64,000 nt of DNA, taken from Drosophila miranda. Taxonomy: Eukaryota > Arthropoda > Insecta > Diptera > Drosophilidae. Within the stretch, counting starts at the first letter, position 1. Each line of letters opens with the position of its first letter. The stretch covers positions 7,006,001 through 7,070,000 of the forward strand of contig NC_046674.1 in the NCBI RefSeq assembly GCF_003369915.1, in the 5' to 3' direction. The translations under genes were made by a program, and so were the position numbers. Positions 35,185-47,378 of this stretch are shown piece after piece. The notes below the pieces were generated by a model. That model was not told where the DNA came from. It searched no databases and saw only the letters and a list, made by a program, of their open reading frames with translations.

Positions 35185-36247
35185 TTAACGTCCTGCGGTA
35201 GTCATTTTGCTGGGCAATGGGCCTGCAGAGCGCTTGAAAACTATTTTAAAGTTTTCACTTACTGTATAGTCCTCCTTAAACACAACGACCAGATTCAATT
35301 CAAACTCTGGAAGAGATCAAACTAATTAGCATGGGAATTTCTAGTATAGCGGCATCGTTTCATACCAATTTTGAAGTTTTTTGTGAGTAGCGTGGGGCAA
35401 GTGAACAGCCTCGGGAGTACCATATAAATGGGAAGTTCCAGCTTGGGCAGCACGTTGCCATCGGCGATTTGTATGGTCTGGATCTCGGTGGCGTCCTTGG
35501 AGTATCCCTCGTCACAGCCACACGTCTCCACCCGCACCAGTTGCATGTCTATCGATTTGATGGCGGCCTCCGTATGCTGCACCATAATGCTGCCGGTTAT
35601 GGGCATCGTTACGCACGATTCACTGCGATCCAGACGACCCGTGATGAGAAACCGGGGCATGGACAGGCGCTCCTTGGCCGTGGCATTCTTCTGCAGCGAG
35701 TCCGGACTTAGGCTAAAGGGCACCGCCCGCAGCGAGTTTTCGCTGAGGCCCGTCGGCTTGTATTGCACACAGAACTGTTGGATCTTCGTCATGGATTTGC
35801 CCAGAAAGTTGCGCTTGACGGTGCACTGCAGCTGATAGTTGACGTTAATAAATACTCCGTGATATGTCTCGTACAGAATGCGGGGTTCCTTGCGGCAGAC
35901 CAGGGGCAGCTCGAAATGGAACTCGGAGCGACCGGCGCTCAGCTTTCCCGGGGCAGATAGCTCGAGATTATTCTGTAGCAGATTAATGGGCTTCACCGAG
36001 TTGTAGAAGGCATCAAATAGACCCACTGTCTTGCTGCTTAGTTGTAAATTAACGACTCCCTCCAAATACAGAATGATTCCTTCGTGTTTTGTCTCGGCGC
36101 CGCACTGGAACTGCACGCAGCCCAGCAGCATGTCCTGCGGGAGAGATGCAGAGTTGGAGGGTATGCGCAAGGAGTACTTATTTCACTTACATTTTCATAA
36201 TAGACTTTGTTTTCGCGTTTTAATTTGATTTCAAAGTTAAAACTCAT
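35185..36247 (-). CDS. Vps26C: VPS26C (DSCR3) - Commander/Retriever subunit
   Basis: Three exons, 36247-36191, 36134-35366 and 35306-35185, with consistent phases (0, then 1) and consensus sites, give 315 residues. The N-terminus matches the arrestin-like VPS26 fold of DSCR3: IKLKRENKVYY, then LEGVVNLQLSSK and FDAFYNSVKPI. The C-terminal part ends VSENFKIVFKR and a short polar tail. VPS26C is the arrestin-like subunit of Retriever, which with the CCC complex recycles SNX17-bound cargo from endosomes to the plasma membrane. The start codon lies 165 bases from the divergent CHCHD7 gene, so they probably share a promoter. Confidence 0.9.
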
Positions 36248-36412
36248 TTTTCTTCAGCGACTGCCGAACAGCTGTTCTAAGAAAGTTGGCAGCACGGCAA
36301 ACCAAACAGCTGTTTTTTTCAACAAGTTGGCATTTCTAAACGATAGACGAAAACAACCGACATTTTACATAAGTTTTTTAGAATAATTTAGAATATTTTC
36401 CCATAAATACAA
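36248..36412. promoter_or_regulatory. Short bidirectional promoter, Vps26C / CHCHD7
   Basis: Only 165 bases separate the two divergent start codons, so promoter and both leaders must fit here. Two CAGCTG E-box palindromes (within about 36271-36312) are visible; no TATA box is obvious. Confidence 0.6.
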
Positions 36413-36782
36413 ATGCCGCGTAATCTGAATGCAGAGCGCGATAATCCCTGTCTAAAGGTATGTTTATAACAAACAAAATGCAATCCCTCTATTGAACAAT
36501 ATCCCATTTACAGGAGCAGGAATTGTCGTTCAAGTGCCTCAACAAAAACAACTTTGACCGCGACAAGTGCGAGGTTTATTTTGCAAATTACAACAATTGC
36601 AAAGAGTTTTGGGTATGTTTATCAAAAAAACTATGATTCGTATTTACTTAAAAGATATTTTCTTTTAGAACAAGGTACGTGCGGACCGCCGAGGCAAGGG
36701 AATAGCTCCATATTTGCCGCCACTTGAAGAACGCGATGCCATCAAAGCGGAATATCTGAAAGCAAAACCCTCACAAAGTTGA
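36413..36782 (+). CDS. CHCHD7: CHCHD7 homologue, twin CX9C mitochondrial protein
   Basis: Three exons, 36413-36457, 36514-36612 and 36669-36782, all phase 0, give 85 residues. The protein has two CX9C pairs, CLKEQELSFKC and CEVYFANYNNC, the hallmark of MIA40-imported intermembrane-space proteins. The segment YNNCKEFWN and the tail with PPLEERDAIK match CHCHD7. Such proteins fold by oxidation in the intermembrane space; CHCHD7 has been linked to respiratory chain biogenesis, though its exact role is not settled. The stop codon is only 58 bases from the stop of the convergent DMAC2-like gene. Confidence 0.88.
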
Positions 36783-36840
36783 TAAACGCTCATTTTTCTT
36801 TTGATTTTTTTGTATATAATTTAATTATATAATAACAAAT

Positions 36841-37695
36841 TTAGCTATGGCTGTGAATAGCATCTGCTCCAACAACTTTCAGAGGGGACAGAGCCACCTC
36901 GAGCATGGCCGCGGCCAATTCCATTTCCACCGATTGCTTGGGATCATCTACGATTAGAAGCTTCAGCTGGGGCAGACGGTACAGGCAGGAGAGCCCATTA
37001 GTGGTTACTTCAGTGCCAGATAAGTCCAGGACTTCCAGACGTGGATACTCGCCACCTGAAACCCGGTCCAGGCACCAGTCATCAAAGGTTTTCACATTGT
37101 GAAATGATAGAAACTTGAGCTGGTCGAGGCAGCGCAAGTTCTCCAATCCCTCGTAGTAGAGCGTCATGTTGTCGCACCGCAGGGCCTCCACTTTGTACCC
37201 GGGATGGAATTTATTGGGCAAACTAAATTCCCCATCCTCGCTGGCCCGATGCCAGCGGGGATCGTTGAAGAACTTGGCGGCACCGCCGCGATGCAGTATG
37301 AAATGGGCCGCAGCCAGCTCTGCGCCCAGAATCTTGTGACGCTCCGGTATGAACTGTTGCATGTGGCGCTCGATCTTCTCCTGGCGATTCCCCCACCAAT
37401 CCTTTATTTTCGTGGGCGACAGGTCAATGGGCCGCTGCATCATTACTATAAAATCTGACGTCTGCTCGGAGTTGGAGAACAGTTTGAGCTTGCTGTTCCA
37501 ATCCTCGGGCCTGTCTCCGATCGGAGTGCGCCACTTCAGCCTCTGCTTGTCGGTGGCAAGCTCCTCGCGAATCCTCCTGACCGTGTGGCTTACTTCCTCG
37601 TTGGGCTGCGGCTCATTGGTGGGCAGTGTGGCGGCTAGGCGGTGCCCTTGGCGCCCCACCAGCGACGACAGACGTCGCGACATGCCGTGCAACAT
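36841..37695 (-). CDS. DMAC2 / ATP synthase subunit s-like protein
   Basis: A single uninterrupted exon gives 284 residues from the ATG at 37695, chosen because it starts a basic, serine-rich mitochondrial targeting peptide (MLHGMSRRLSSLVGRQ). In-frame upstream ATGs up to 37809 are less likely. The C-terminal half has leucine-rich-repeat-like units (LDQLKFLSFHNVKTFDDWC, RLEVLDLSGTEVTTNGL, LPQLKLLIVDD) as in the ATP5S/DMAC2 family. DMAC2 helps assemble the distal membrane arm of complex I. Assignment to DMAC2 rather than the related coupling factor B (ATP5S) rests on length and the N-terminal extension and is moderately sure. It is divergent from Pitslre. Confidence 0.8.
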   Translation of the reverse strand: MLHGMSRRLSSLVGRQGHRLAATLPTNEPQPNEEVSHTVRRIREELATDKQRLKWRTPIGDRPEDWNSKLKLFSNSEQTSDFIVMMQRPIDLSPTKIKDWWGNRQEKIERHMQQFIPERHKILGAELAAAHFILHRGGAAKFFNDPRWHRASEDGEFSLPNKFHPGYKVEALRCDNMTLYYEGLENLRCLDQLKFLSFHNVKTFDDWCLDRVSGGEYPRLEVLDLSGTEVTTNGLSCLYRLPQLKLLIVDDPKQSVEMELAAAMLEVALSPLKVVGADAIHSHS

Positions 37696-38109
37696 TTTAG
37701 AAGTATATTTTCTTTCAATAAATATGACAATTTGCGGCCGAAAGAACGTTGAAAATAGCAGCTGACGCAACAGCTGTTGGAAACAAACGAGCCGAGTTGG
37801 CAGTGCCAAGCGTGCGACGCCATCTTTTCTTTAGCGTGAAATTTCACATTTCCACACGACACAGACATTGCTATAGCAAAAAAGTAGAGTTCCACCGAAA
37901 AACAAAGTTAAATATACATAAATGCCGACATACTGTCAGCGAAGAGATTAAGTTGTAGTTCAGCACGCATTTTGCCAAGCAAACGCTGCGAAAGCTGCTA
38001 AAAAATTACGTGAATCCGCCAGGCCAGGCCAGCCAGCTACTTCTCTCACTGCAAGGGCATCAGAGCAGTGAATATATTCATTGAGCAATTTGCGGACTGT
38101 GGTCACAAG
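37696..38109. promoter_or_regulatory. Bidirectional promoter region, DMAC2-like / Pitslre
   Basis: About 410 bases lie between the divergent start codons. Two CAGCTG E-boxes lie near 37760-37782. No TATA or perfect DRE is seen. The last part is probably the Pitslre 5' leader. Confidence 0.5.
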
Positions 38110-38784
38110 ATGGTCAATTCATCTGGCAGCGAGGATGGCCAATTGCGTAGCCCCACCGATGGGCACTATCACAGGTGTGTATATGGCTAAGGTCCCTTTA
38201 CCCGTAGTAATAGTGCGATTCATGAAAAATTGTTGCTGCATACACACACAGACAGACACACACGCGCTCACAAAGCCAGGCGTACATCATATACAGCGTC
38301 TGGTGCTGGCAACTTGGCGGCATTTGTGCCAGCAAAATGTGTACAACTTAACTGTTTTTCTTCAATGGAATTCCACAGTTGGCAGCACTGACCATCCTTC
38401 TATATACTATATGCGTGTGTGTGTATGTGTGTGTGTGTGCGACGGGTGAAACAATTTTTTACCAAGCATTTTTTGTTGTATCTGTTTCTACATGCTAATT
38501 CTACAAAAATCTAAAAGCGAAATTGTAAATTGTAAAAAGAATATACACATAAACAGAAAGAATCCCTACCTTCCCCCCCATCACCCTCCTTTCGCGCTTG
38601 TTTGCTAACCAAAAAAGATAAACTACCAAAGAAATGAAACCAAAATCCAATTATTGATGATACAAATTACTGAATCCTTACATTTGTTGTACCATTTAAT
38701 TGACTTGACTTTTTTCATTGCAAATAGGCCAAAAAGTGTGTACTTGTCCCAAGACCGAGGCGCGCGATGGCCATCAACAATACC

Positions 38785-38825
<41 letters not shown>

Positions 38826-41800
38826 CAAAAAAAAAAACAAAATATAATAGTTAAAAACCAAAAAAAAAAAACCATAAAAAACGTGCAAGAAAACAAGAAA
38901 AAACGAAATTTGAATTTCAAAAAATAATGCGCACCCGTCCTCCAGTGTAAAAATGGAACGGCAGAGAGAGAGCGAGCGAGCATCTTCTTCAGGGCAGGTG
39001 GAGAGCGAAACCGAAATGCGAATACGAGTCTTCTCAAGCCAATGCCCAAGCCGCAACCAACGCTAATCGCTTGCGCTGACTAATAAATGCATACCAGTGT
39101 TCTGTACAGAGATCTATCTCTCCGGATCTCGTATCGTGTGCTGCTGGCGGTAAATTGTAATTGTAAATCAAATCAAATCAATCAACCACACAATGAAACT
39201 ATTGATGAAACTTTTGAACTAATTCCTCTTTCCAATACCCCGCAAGTCTCCAAGTCTCAATATCTTTCCGTGTCTCTCCTTCTCTCTCTCTCTCTCCCCA
39301 TCTCTCTATCTTTTTGTCTTTTTGTCAACCGAAAAGCACAGAACAGAACAGAGCAGAAAGATAAAAGATCCATCCCAAATAGCAGAGTAGCAGGTGGTTG
39401 CGTGCAGCTGCAGTCCGTGTGTAAGTCTCGGGTTTACATTTTACAGCCCTTGGGAGTGTCATTGCTTCATGGAATAGTTTCTATCAAGCCATCAAGTCTG
39501 TCTCTATCCGTACCGATCCTGTGCCCGGGGGAGAGCGGAATTCAGGTAAGTACTCCATGTTGATTGATTGCACTCGGTGCTCCTCAGAGTACTGTGCTCC
39601 TCCATCCAGATGATTCTGGAGAAGCCGAGTAGCGCCGAGATGATTGCTTCAATTAGAGTTGCACGAATTCCGCTTAAAAGTACTGCACACAAGTTTTTTG
39701 ATTCTAATCTCCAAAAGAATTCCAGAGCGAAGCGTGTGGACACACCATCACCACCATCGCCCTCGCCATCGCCGTGAGCTTTGGAGCCCCCAAGGGCACT
39801 GTGTAAAATGTAATCCTCATCAGCATCATAGACTGCAGCAGCAACAGCAACACCCAACAGAACAGTAGCAGCAACAGGCAGCGCCAGCGTCAATGTCAGC
39901 CACTGGGTCGTCCAGCAACTCGCATTTCGCATCGGAAGATCGGGGGCAGAGCACTTAGCATGGCGTCATAATTGTTAATTGTTTCTCTCTTGCTTTTAGC
40001 GGGGACGAAGAGCACGATGCCGATGCCGATTCACTGTACATACAACCGCCGCAGGCCAGCCACAGGGAAGCCACTGGCTCGAAGCGCGAATCAAAGAAGA
40101 AACATTCCCGCGAGCGAAGGCGCCACAAGGAAAGAGAGGATGGTGGAGGAGCAGAGCGTGAGCATCGATACGAGTATAGGGCCAGGGAGGAGCACTACCA
40201 CCACCACCATCATCCACGCACCAACAACAGTGAGAGGGGAGCCGTGGCGGCAGGAGTGGGAGGAGGCTATCCCAAGCATCACCTGAGCCATGCCGCCTAT
40301 CACTACCCACAGCCACCCCTGCCACCACCACCGCCGCCGTCAGCACAGGGCTATGCCCATCACCACCATCAGCATCACGCGGCCTTGCATTTGAGTGGGC
40401 CCAGGGTGGGTGCTCGAGGGGATTACCATTCCTATCCGTCTGGCGCTTACCACGGCAGCAGTCGGCATGACCCCGACTATCCCCTCGAGGAGCCGCCCAG
40501 CAGGAGAACCAGCAAATATGCCGAGAGCAAGGATGCGGAGAGTCTCGAGCAGGATCTGCGCTCGCGTCTGCTGAAGAAGCGCCACAACTACGTCAAGGAT
40601 TATGAGACGGAGGAGAACTATGAGCATCGCAGGGAGAGTCGCAAGGAGCGCGAGCGTGGGCGCAGCCACAAGCAGCGGCACGAGCGTGTAATCGAGCTGC
40701 TGGACAGCCCAGAGCTGGAGCATCAGACGCAGCACCACAAGTCCCACCGCAGCTCGGTCAAGCCGTTACTCAGGAAAGACGCTCCGGATGTCAGCCGGCG
40801 AAAGGTTTCCGTGGAAGTGGATCCGGAGCTGTTGGCCAGAAGGGAGAAGCTCCTGGCTGCGGAGCGGGAGAATCGCCAGCGGAAACAAACGGCTCGGGAC
40901 GAGCTGGAGGCGCGCCGGGAGCTACTGCGCGAACGAAACGAGCACAGCGATGCCCTCAGTCCGGCGACAGTGGCCGCCACTGTTACCGCTGGCCTCAACA
41001 TTGGCAAGCGGAAGCAGAAGGCAATGGAGAGCGACGAGCGGGACATCAAGTACAAGAAGCGGAGAAAACCAAGCGTTGAGGAGGTGCAGGTCATCAGGGA
41101 CGAGGAGGATGAGGAAGAGGATGCCAGCGAGGAGAGCGATTCCAACGAGGAGGAAGAGGACGACGAGGACAGTGCGGAGGACACCGACACCGATTCCGGA
41201 TCCAATGAGAGCGACGATAGTTACGAGACGAAAAACAAGAGCAAAAGAAAATCATCCGGCAAACCGACAGAAGACGAGGAGGAGATTCCCTTGCCCGACA
41301 GCCCATTGAGTGTCGGCGAGCTGTACAAGTCGCCCAAGGGCCAAAAGTCGTCACGCTCGCGCTCGGCAGCGAGCTCCAAGAACAGCTCCGATAGCTCCCA
41401 GTCCAGCCGCAGCAGTCGGTCCCGCTCCAAGAGTCATTCCCACGACAGCAGCATGGACGAAGACGAGGAAGATGGCACTCATGACAAGCATCAGCGTTCC
41501 CCCAGCACCAGCACGCGCAGCGAGGAGCGTGGCATGCCCCAAGCGGCGGACGAGAAGCCCCAAACGAGCGAAGAGAAGGCGGCCACAGCCAAACAGCCGC
41601 TGCGATCGCTGGAGGAACAGACGCCCTGCGACGACAAGGGCATACCGCTGCCCAACTACTATCCCGGCGTCCAGGGATGTCGTTCGGTGGAGGAGTTCCA
41701 GTGCCTCAATCGCATCGAGGAGGGCACCTACGGCGTTGTCTATCGCGCCAAGGACAAGCGAACCAACGAGATAGTCGCACTCAAGCGCCTCAAAATGGAA

Positions 41801-42966
41801 AAGGAAAAGGAGGGCTTCCCCATCACCTCCCTGAGGGAGATCAACACGCTGCTCAAGGGCCAGCATCCGAATATTGTGACCGTCCGTGAAATTGTGGTGG
41901 GCTCCAACATGGACAAGATCTTCATTGTGATGGACTATGTGGAGCACGATCTCAAGTCTCTGATGGAGACGATGAAGAACCGCAAGCAGAGCTTCTTTCC
42001 CGGCGAGGTCAAGTGCCTCACGCAGCAACTGCTGCTGGCAGTGGCCCATCTGCACGACAATTGGATACTGCATCGGGACCTGAAGACCTCCAATCTGCTG
42101 CTCTCCCACAAGGGCATACTGAAGGTCGGCGACTTTGGCCTCGCACGCGAGTACGGCTCACCGATCAAGAAGTACACCTCGCTGGTGGTCACGCTCTGGT
42201 ATCGTGCACCAGAGCTGCTACTCTGCTCTCCGGTCTACTCGACGCCCATTGATGTGTGGTCGGTGGGTTGCATTTTTGCCGAGTTCCTTCAGATGTTGCC
42301 ACTGTTTCCAGGCAAATCGGAGATCGATGAACTGAATCGGATCTTTAAGGTAGGCTATAGAAGATCTTTCCCATGAAAATCCTGTTCATTGATGTTTTTG
42401 TTTGTTTACAGGAACTGGGAACACCCAACGATAAGATCTGGCCTGGTTATACCGAGCTACCCGCCGTCAAGAACATGCTGAGCCAGAACTCACAGTTCAC
42501 CGAATATCCCGTGTCACAGCTGCGCAAACACTTTCTGGAGAAGACCTCCGATATGGGACTGTCGCTGCTGCAGGGCCTGTTGACGTACGATCCCAAACAA
42601 AGACTGACGGCTGATGCGGCCCTGAAGCATGCCTATTTCAAGGAGCTACCCCTACCCATCGATCCATCCATGTTCCCCACGTGGCCGGCCAAGAGTGAGC
42701 TCGGAGCACGCAAGGCGCAGGCCTCGTCGCCGAAACCGCCCTCGGGTGGCTCCCAGTTCAAGCAACTGGGCCGGGATGAGCCCATTGCGGCCGTCAAAAA
42801 ACTCTCCTCGGGCATTATCACGGGCAATAAGAAGAGCCACGGTGGAGCGGCCGCCACTGCTGCCGCTGTGGCTGCGTCTTCGGCCAGCAGCACTGGCTTT
42901 GTGCTGCACGCAGGACTCACGCAACGCCAGCTGGCCATGGGACCGGGATTCAGTCTGAAGTTCTGA
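38110..42966 (+). CDS. Pitslre: Pitslre, CDK11-family cyclin-dependent kinase
   Basis: Three exons, 38110-38174, 40000-42349 and 42412-42966, with phases 2 and 0, give 989 residues. The first exon encodes only [21 protein letters not shown]. The long N-terminal half is charged and disordered, with His runs, RS/RE-rich tracts and an acidic DE/S block, as in CDK11. The kinase domain spans about 589-885: glycine loop GTYGVV (~598), the PITSLRE helix that names the family (~628), [11 protein letters not shown] (~713), DFG (~732) and APELLL. The protein ends GPGFSLKF, as in mammalian CDK11. CDK11 pairs with L-type cyclins to regulate pre-mRNA splicing and transcription. Intron 1 is 1.8 kb; intron 2 is 62 bases. 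Confidence 0.95.
38175..39999 (+). other. Pitslre intron 1
   Basis: The intron begins GTGTGT and ends in a pyrimidine-rich TTTTAG. It contains a TG repeat near 38409-38440, a TAA array at 38785-38823 and A-rich sequence near 38827-38925. No additional coding exon in frame is supported. One GGCAGCACT (38381-38389) matches part of the desert motif. Confidence 0.7.
38785..38823. repeat. (TAA)13 microsatellite
   Basis: Thirteen perfect TAA units in Pitslre intron 1, a likely length-polymorphic marker. Confidence 0.9.
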
Positions 42967-43209
42967 TTCGTCAGAGGTCCGGGATCCGAGGTCTTTGTGT
43001 TTTTAGCCAATTATAATTACGAGTAATTGTTATGTATAGTTAGAATGTAAATGAAAAAACAACAATTCGTTTATTGTATGTGTAAAAATATTGTTCCATA
43101 TATCATTTAAAAGCCATACAAAAGCCCACACGCGCATCACCTGTAACTTTAAACTTATCTTATAAGGGGGAAATGGGAATACTAATGTTCTCCAGTGCAC
43201 TGCCGATCC

Positions 43210-44347
43210 TTAAGTGGACCAGAGGTAGAAGTACGTGCTCTGCCACTGTGGAATGTAGTCCTTCAATGGACCCGACACCATCTTGGCCAGTGGCACCGTG
43301 CGGACCAGTAGGTCGAGCAGCCCCTCCAGCCTCGTCTGCGTGTAGCTCTCATAGAAGGGGGAGCGTGCAAGGAAATACATGAGGTTGATGCATCGCCTGC
43401 TCAGCTCCAGTTTCTGTTGCTTGGACATCAGATGCCTGCGCTGGCGATACAGGTGGATGCTGTACAGATCCACCGACAGGGCCACCATGTACTGCTTCCA
43501 GCTGCGGCGACCGAACAGGCCCATCGCCGCCAAATGGATGAGTGGCTTGGAGATGTACAGGTACTCGGCGGTGAGCAGCTGGCGTGGCACTTGTGCCTTG
43601 GCTGCCTCGTTGTTCTCCACGTGGAGGTTGAAGTCGCGATACTGTATGGGCGGCGCACCCTCCACCTTCCGGATGATGCGACCCGATCGCTTCAACTGGA
43701 AGGTTACGGAGTGCTGGGATTGGATAACATTGGCATCGTCATTGGCGGCGGAAGCGCCCGCCGCTGCCGTCTTCCGCTGCTTGCCGAGGGCCCGCCTGTT
43801 CAGCGAGGCTATGGGCGGTGAGGTGATTACATCGGATGTGGAATGTCGCAAGATAAACAGTCTTCCTGCTGCCTTGAAGACCTGTATGAGCGCTATCAAC
43901 AGCCACTTGCCGGTCTGGCCGAACAGCCGCCTCGCCGATATCTCGATGAACACCTCGCTGTACTCGAGCGTCGTCAGCGTGACCTTTAGACGATAGCAGA
44001 GTTTGGACTGCAGCCGGAGCATCGAATTTTCCTTGGCACTGCGTTCCCCGTCGATGATCCGATCGTTATAAAAGACCAGCATATTGGACAGGGTATATAC
44101 CAGCTCGGAGAGCACATTGGAGGAGGATATCCGACCTGCAAAACGGATTACAAGTTGCATCATCATCGATCTCCAAGAACAGAACTTTCTTCTTGAGTAC
44201 ACAAATACCTGCTATAAAGTACGACACCCATTTGGCTGTGGTCTCAAAGTCGCCCACCACATCCGGATTCCTGGCCACCCATTCCTCGTAGGCCTTGAGC
44301 ATACCCTTTAGCTTGTCCATTTTTGGAAAAATTCTTTTGTTTTCCAT
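43210..44347 (-). CDS. Pex16: Pex16, peroxisomal membrane biogenesis factor
   Basis: Two exons, 44347-44209 and 44135-43210, joined in phase 1 (donor GTATTT, acceptor TTGCAG), give 354 residues from the first ATG. A second in-frame ATG at 44320 (MDKLKGMLKAYEEWV) would give 345 and matches where family members usually begin. PEX16 signatures include SNVLSELVYTLSNMLVFYND, GKWLLIALIQVFKA, EYLYISKPLIHLAAMGLFG and the end PQWQSTYFYLWS. PEX16 is an integral membrane receptor that recruits PEX3 and other membrane proteins to peroxisomes or their ER precursors. The gene is head-to-head with Pex14 and tail-to-tail with Pitslre (about 240 bases between stops). Confidence 0.94.
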
Positions 44348-44761
44348 GAAGGAACTAAAAAATAAAGATTACCTTAATCGTAGGCGGCTATGGCCGATGT
44401 GGTATTTTTACAACGCGTTAGGGTGTCTCTGCGGTCGCTGAAAAGGTGACGCCTAAAAACCTATGCCAAATTTCAATCATTTATTTGCATAATTTGACAA
44501 ATATCTTTAATAACAAACATTTTTATTACATTTTTTTACCTAATTTTTCTATTTTTGTTCTACATTTGTTTGGTAATTCACCTCAACGAAGCACTTAACT
44601 TATTTTTGTGACGTCATACATAGTAGGGCAAGCAATAGTTTCGATTTGGCCCCACCTTATACTTATTTCACTATAGGCTTTCAGACAGAAATACTGCGAC
44701 TGATTTTTGGGTCCCGGGGTTAAAGGAAAACAACAAAATTGAATTAAAAGTAGATATTAAA
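44348..44761. promoter_or_regulatory. Shared promoter region of Pex16 and Pex14
   Basis: About 410 bases separate the divergent starts. A perfect palindromic CRE, TGACGTCA, lies at 44609-44616. The rest is AT-rich without a TATA box at a clear position. Shared control of two peroxins is inferred from the arrangement. Confidence 0.55.
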
Positions 44762-45747
44762 ATGTCCAGCAACAATACGGATACTGGGGGCACAACCATT
44801 ATGGCCACCACCAGCACGTCGGTGCAGGATTTCGGTGCCGGCGAGGAGCTGCTGCAGGAGACACCCCGTGAGTCTCTGGTAAATTGCACCCGTCCCCCTT
44901 GCACTTTGGCTTTGTCTAATCTATAAAATAATCCGTTCAACTATGTAAAAGATAACCACTGCTGTGAGCTTTCTACAAAATACCAAAGTGCGGCACACAA
45001 CGCTTATCCAGAAGCAACAATTCCTACGGTCCAAAGGTCTGACGGCCCATGAAATACAGTTGGCTTGCGAGAGGGCCGGCGTTTTTACCCAAGATCCGAA
45101 TAATCCCAACACGGTTATCAACATTGGCTCCCAGGTGCAGGCTCTGCAACTGCAGCCAACAATTTTCGGCCGCATACGGGAGATAATCCATTCGACGGCC
45201 CTGTTTAGTGGGGTCATCTATGCGGTGTACCTGTTCTGGAAGGTGAGTTGGGAGTGGGGTGATTAACTGGCAATGCAGAACACTATGGCTGACCCATTGA
45301 ATCCTCCAATTCGAACAGAAATTCATTGCGCCATATCTGTTTGGCAAGCCCAAGAGGAAGCCCGTGGAGGAGGTTTTGGAGGACATCGACAAAAAGGTCG
45401 AGATACGCACCGAGGACCTCAACAAGGAGATCTCTGTGGTCAAGGACTTGATCACCAGCCAGCAAAGGGATCACGCCCAGCAGCTGAATCGGGAGTTTAG
45501 CAACTTTCGTAGCGACTTGGATGCCATCAAGGGTCTGCTGTTGAATCGCAAGCAGTTCGCCTCGCCCGTGGCTCCAGTGACAGTGCCATCCATTCCCGCC
45601 TGGCAGTTGGCCAGCTCGCCGCACCATCATCATCTCCACAGTCCGTCGGATGACAATGAGAAGGGCGACGATGCTGGCTCCGGCTCTGGCTCCTCCGAAA
45701 CCGAGGTGGTAACAAAGAACAGCGACTCCAGCCTGGAGATCATGTAG
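44762..45747 (+). CDS. Pex14: Pex14, peroxisomal docking protein
   Basis: Three exons, 44762-44878, 44952-45242 and 45319-45747, all phase 0, give 278 residues. The first intron uses GTAAAT after CTG, which joins PRESL to ITTAVSFLQN as in other PEX14 proteins; the nearby GTGAGT would break the frame. The conserved domain runs from PRESLITTAVSFLQNTKVR to KGLTAHEIQLACERAG and binds the WxxxF motifs of PEX5. A hydrophobic segment (ALFSGVIYAVYLFWKFI) and a predicted coiled coil (KKVEIRTEDLNKEISVVKD) follow. PEX14 with PEX13 forms the peroxisomal import pore. The C-terminus is acidic and Ser/Gly-rich. Confidence 0.94.
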
Positions 45748-47378
45748 AGAGGCTCGCCATATGGCCATATGGACTAAACCATATAGATTAGCTATATAGT
45801 ATGATACTTAGCTGCAACGTTTTTATATTGAATTTCCCCCCTTGAATGCCTTTGAGACTTTTGGTTTGTTTTTTTTTCTTTGCGTTTATAGCCATTTAAG
45901 TTTTTCTTTATACGAGTACACGCTCTCCAAACAGCTAATCCATATCCAAGAGGTTTACACACTCACTCACACACTTATGCGATACGATGTCTATATAATA
46001 TAATAATAATATGTAATAAAAAAGGTTTACATAACAGATTTGAATCGAAAAAAAATGTTGTTTAATTAAGCGCAAAAATGCTTTTTGTTTACGATACGAT
46101 ACGGATACGATACGATGCGATACGTGTGTGTATTGGGGTTTGGGGATCTGTCATATTCGTTTAATAAATTTCGACTTAAATGTTAATTGATTTCTATAAA
46201 TTTGTTTGCCGAGTGCTACATTCTATAAATTGGCTAAATTCCCTTTAGTTGTGTGTTCAAGTGTTCTGCTTGGCTTGCCGCGAGTCCCTCAGAGGCCTTC
46301 AGGGAGTTTAGAGTTTCCATCGAGAAATCGAGGAAAGTACCAACCATTCGAAACTCTCTGGAGATCTCGGAGCTGTCGGACCATACCAAATGGTTGTCGT
46401 TTATTGTGCGGGTGCGTAGGTGTACGTAGGTTTCATTACAAAATTTTGGTTCTCTTGCGCATTCCACATTCTGCATTCTGTTTCTTCTACTTACTTTAGC
46501 TTTAACGTACGTTTATCGCCTTGGTACACGTGCGATATTCAGTATTCAAATAATCGTTTGCAATAATTGTTTAAGGTAAATGTATCCTATAATATGTTAA
46601 TAGTCTCACAAAAGATTGTTTTAGGGGCTTTAGAGTTCGTTTTCTGTATATGTATGATTACAGTGTGTTGGTTTATTGTTTGATGCTCTTTTATCAGTTT
46701 CTGTTTTGTTGAATGGAAAACCATTTTGCAACGCCCCCCCAAAACAAGGATGGGAAATCCACGTACCATACCCATGCCCCACACTACCCATACTATGTAT
46801 GCATCGTTACGAGTCCTTTCTTCGGGTAGCTTTGTTTTGGGGGGGACTATAATTACTACACGCATGCTCTCATGCTCTCGTACTTTATGCTTGTAAGATA
46901 AACGATGGCCAGGCCGGTGTCTATCAACTATTTCAACTTAAATATAACATATTTACACTTAAAATGTATAACTTGTTGCTTGCCCTAACACTGAACGGAT
47001 TGGGTATTGGGGGTTTGGGACATCCCGGCAGCCGAATGCCAAGAAATTGAAAATGTAAAACTCATCATCACTATAGATATATGATTTAGCATAGCGTAGA
47101 AAAAGTGTATAACAAGATAGATAGATTCTTCGGCACTCAGCATGGTGGGAGCCGTCCCCCAATTACTCATTGTTTTCCTCATGCAATATCCCCTAATATT
47201 TATCCTAATTGAAGTAAACACAACGGTTGTGGTACTTAGCCCAAAAGTGCACAGATAGTTTCGAAAAAAAAAAAAAAAAATAGAACAATATGGATACTCG
47301 TATTGAAGTAGCAGGCTGCTGGCTGCTGTCTGCTGGCTGCTATCTGCTGTGTGCTAAGCCTTGGCTTTTCCTTGCCTT
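45748..47378. terminator. Convergent 3' regions of Pex14 and Pcif1
   Basis: No coding exon is seen. An AATAAA for the plus-strand Pex14 transcript lies at 46015-46020. The rest holds ATACGATACG repeats near 46084-46120, an A run near 47264-47280 and GCTGGCTGCT repeats near 47311-47350. Part must be the 3' UTR of Pcif1 on the minus strand; its cleavage site is not clear. Confidence 0.45.

Noticed and set aside
40723-41205. Minus-strand Ser-rich frame opposite Pitslre
   Set aside because: Antisense shadow of the acidic and RS-rich codons of Pitslre.
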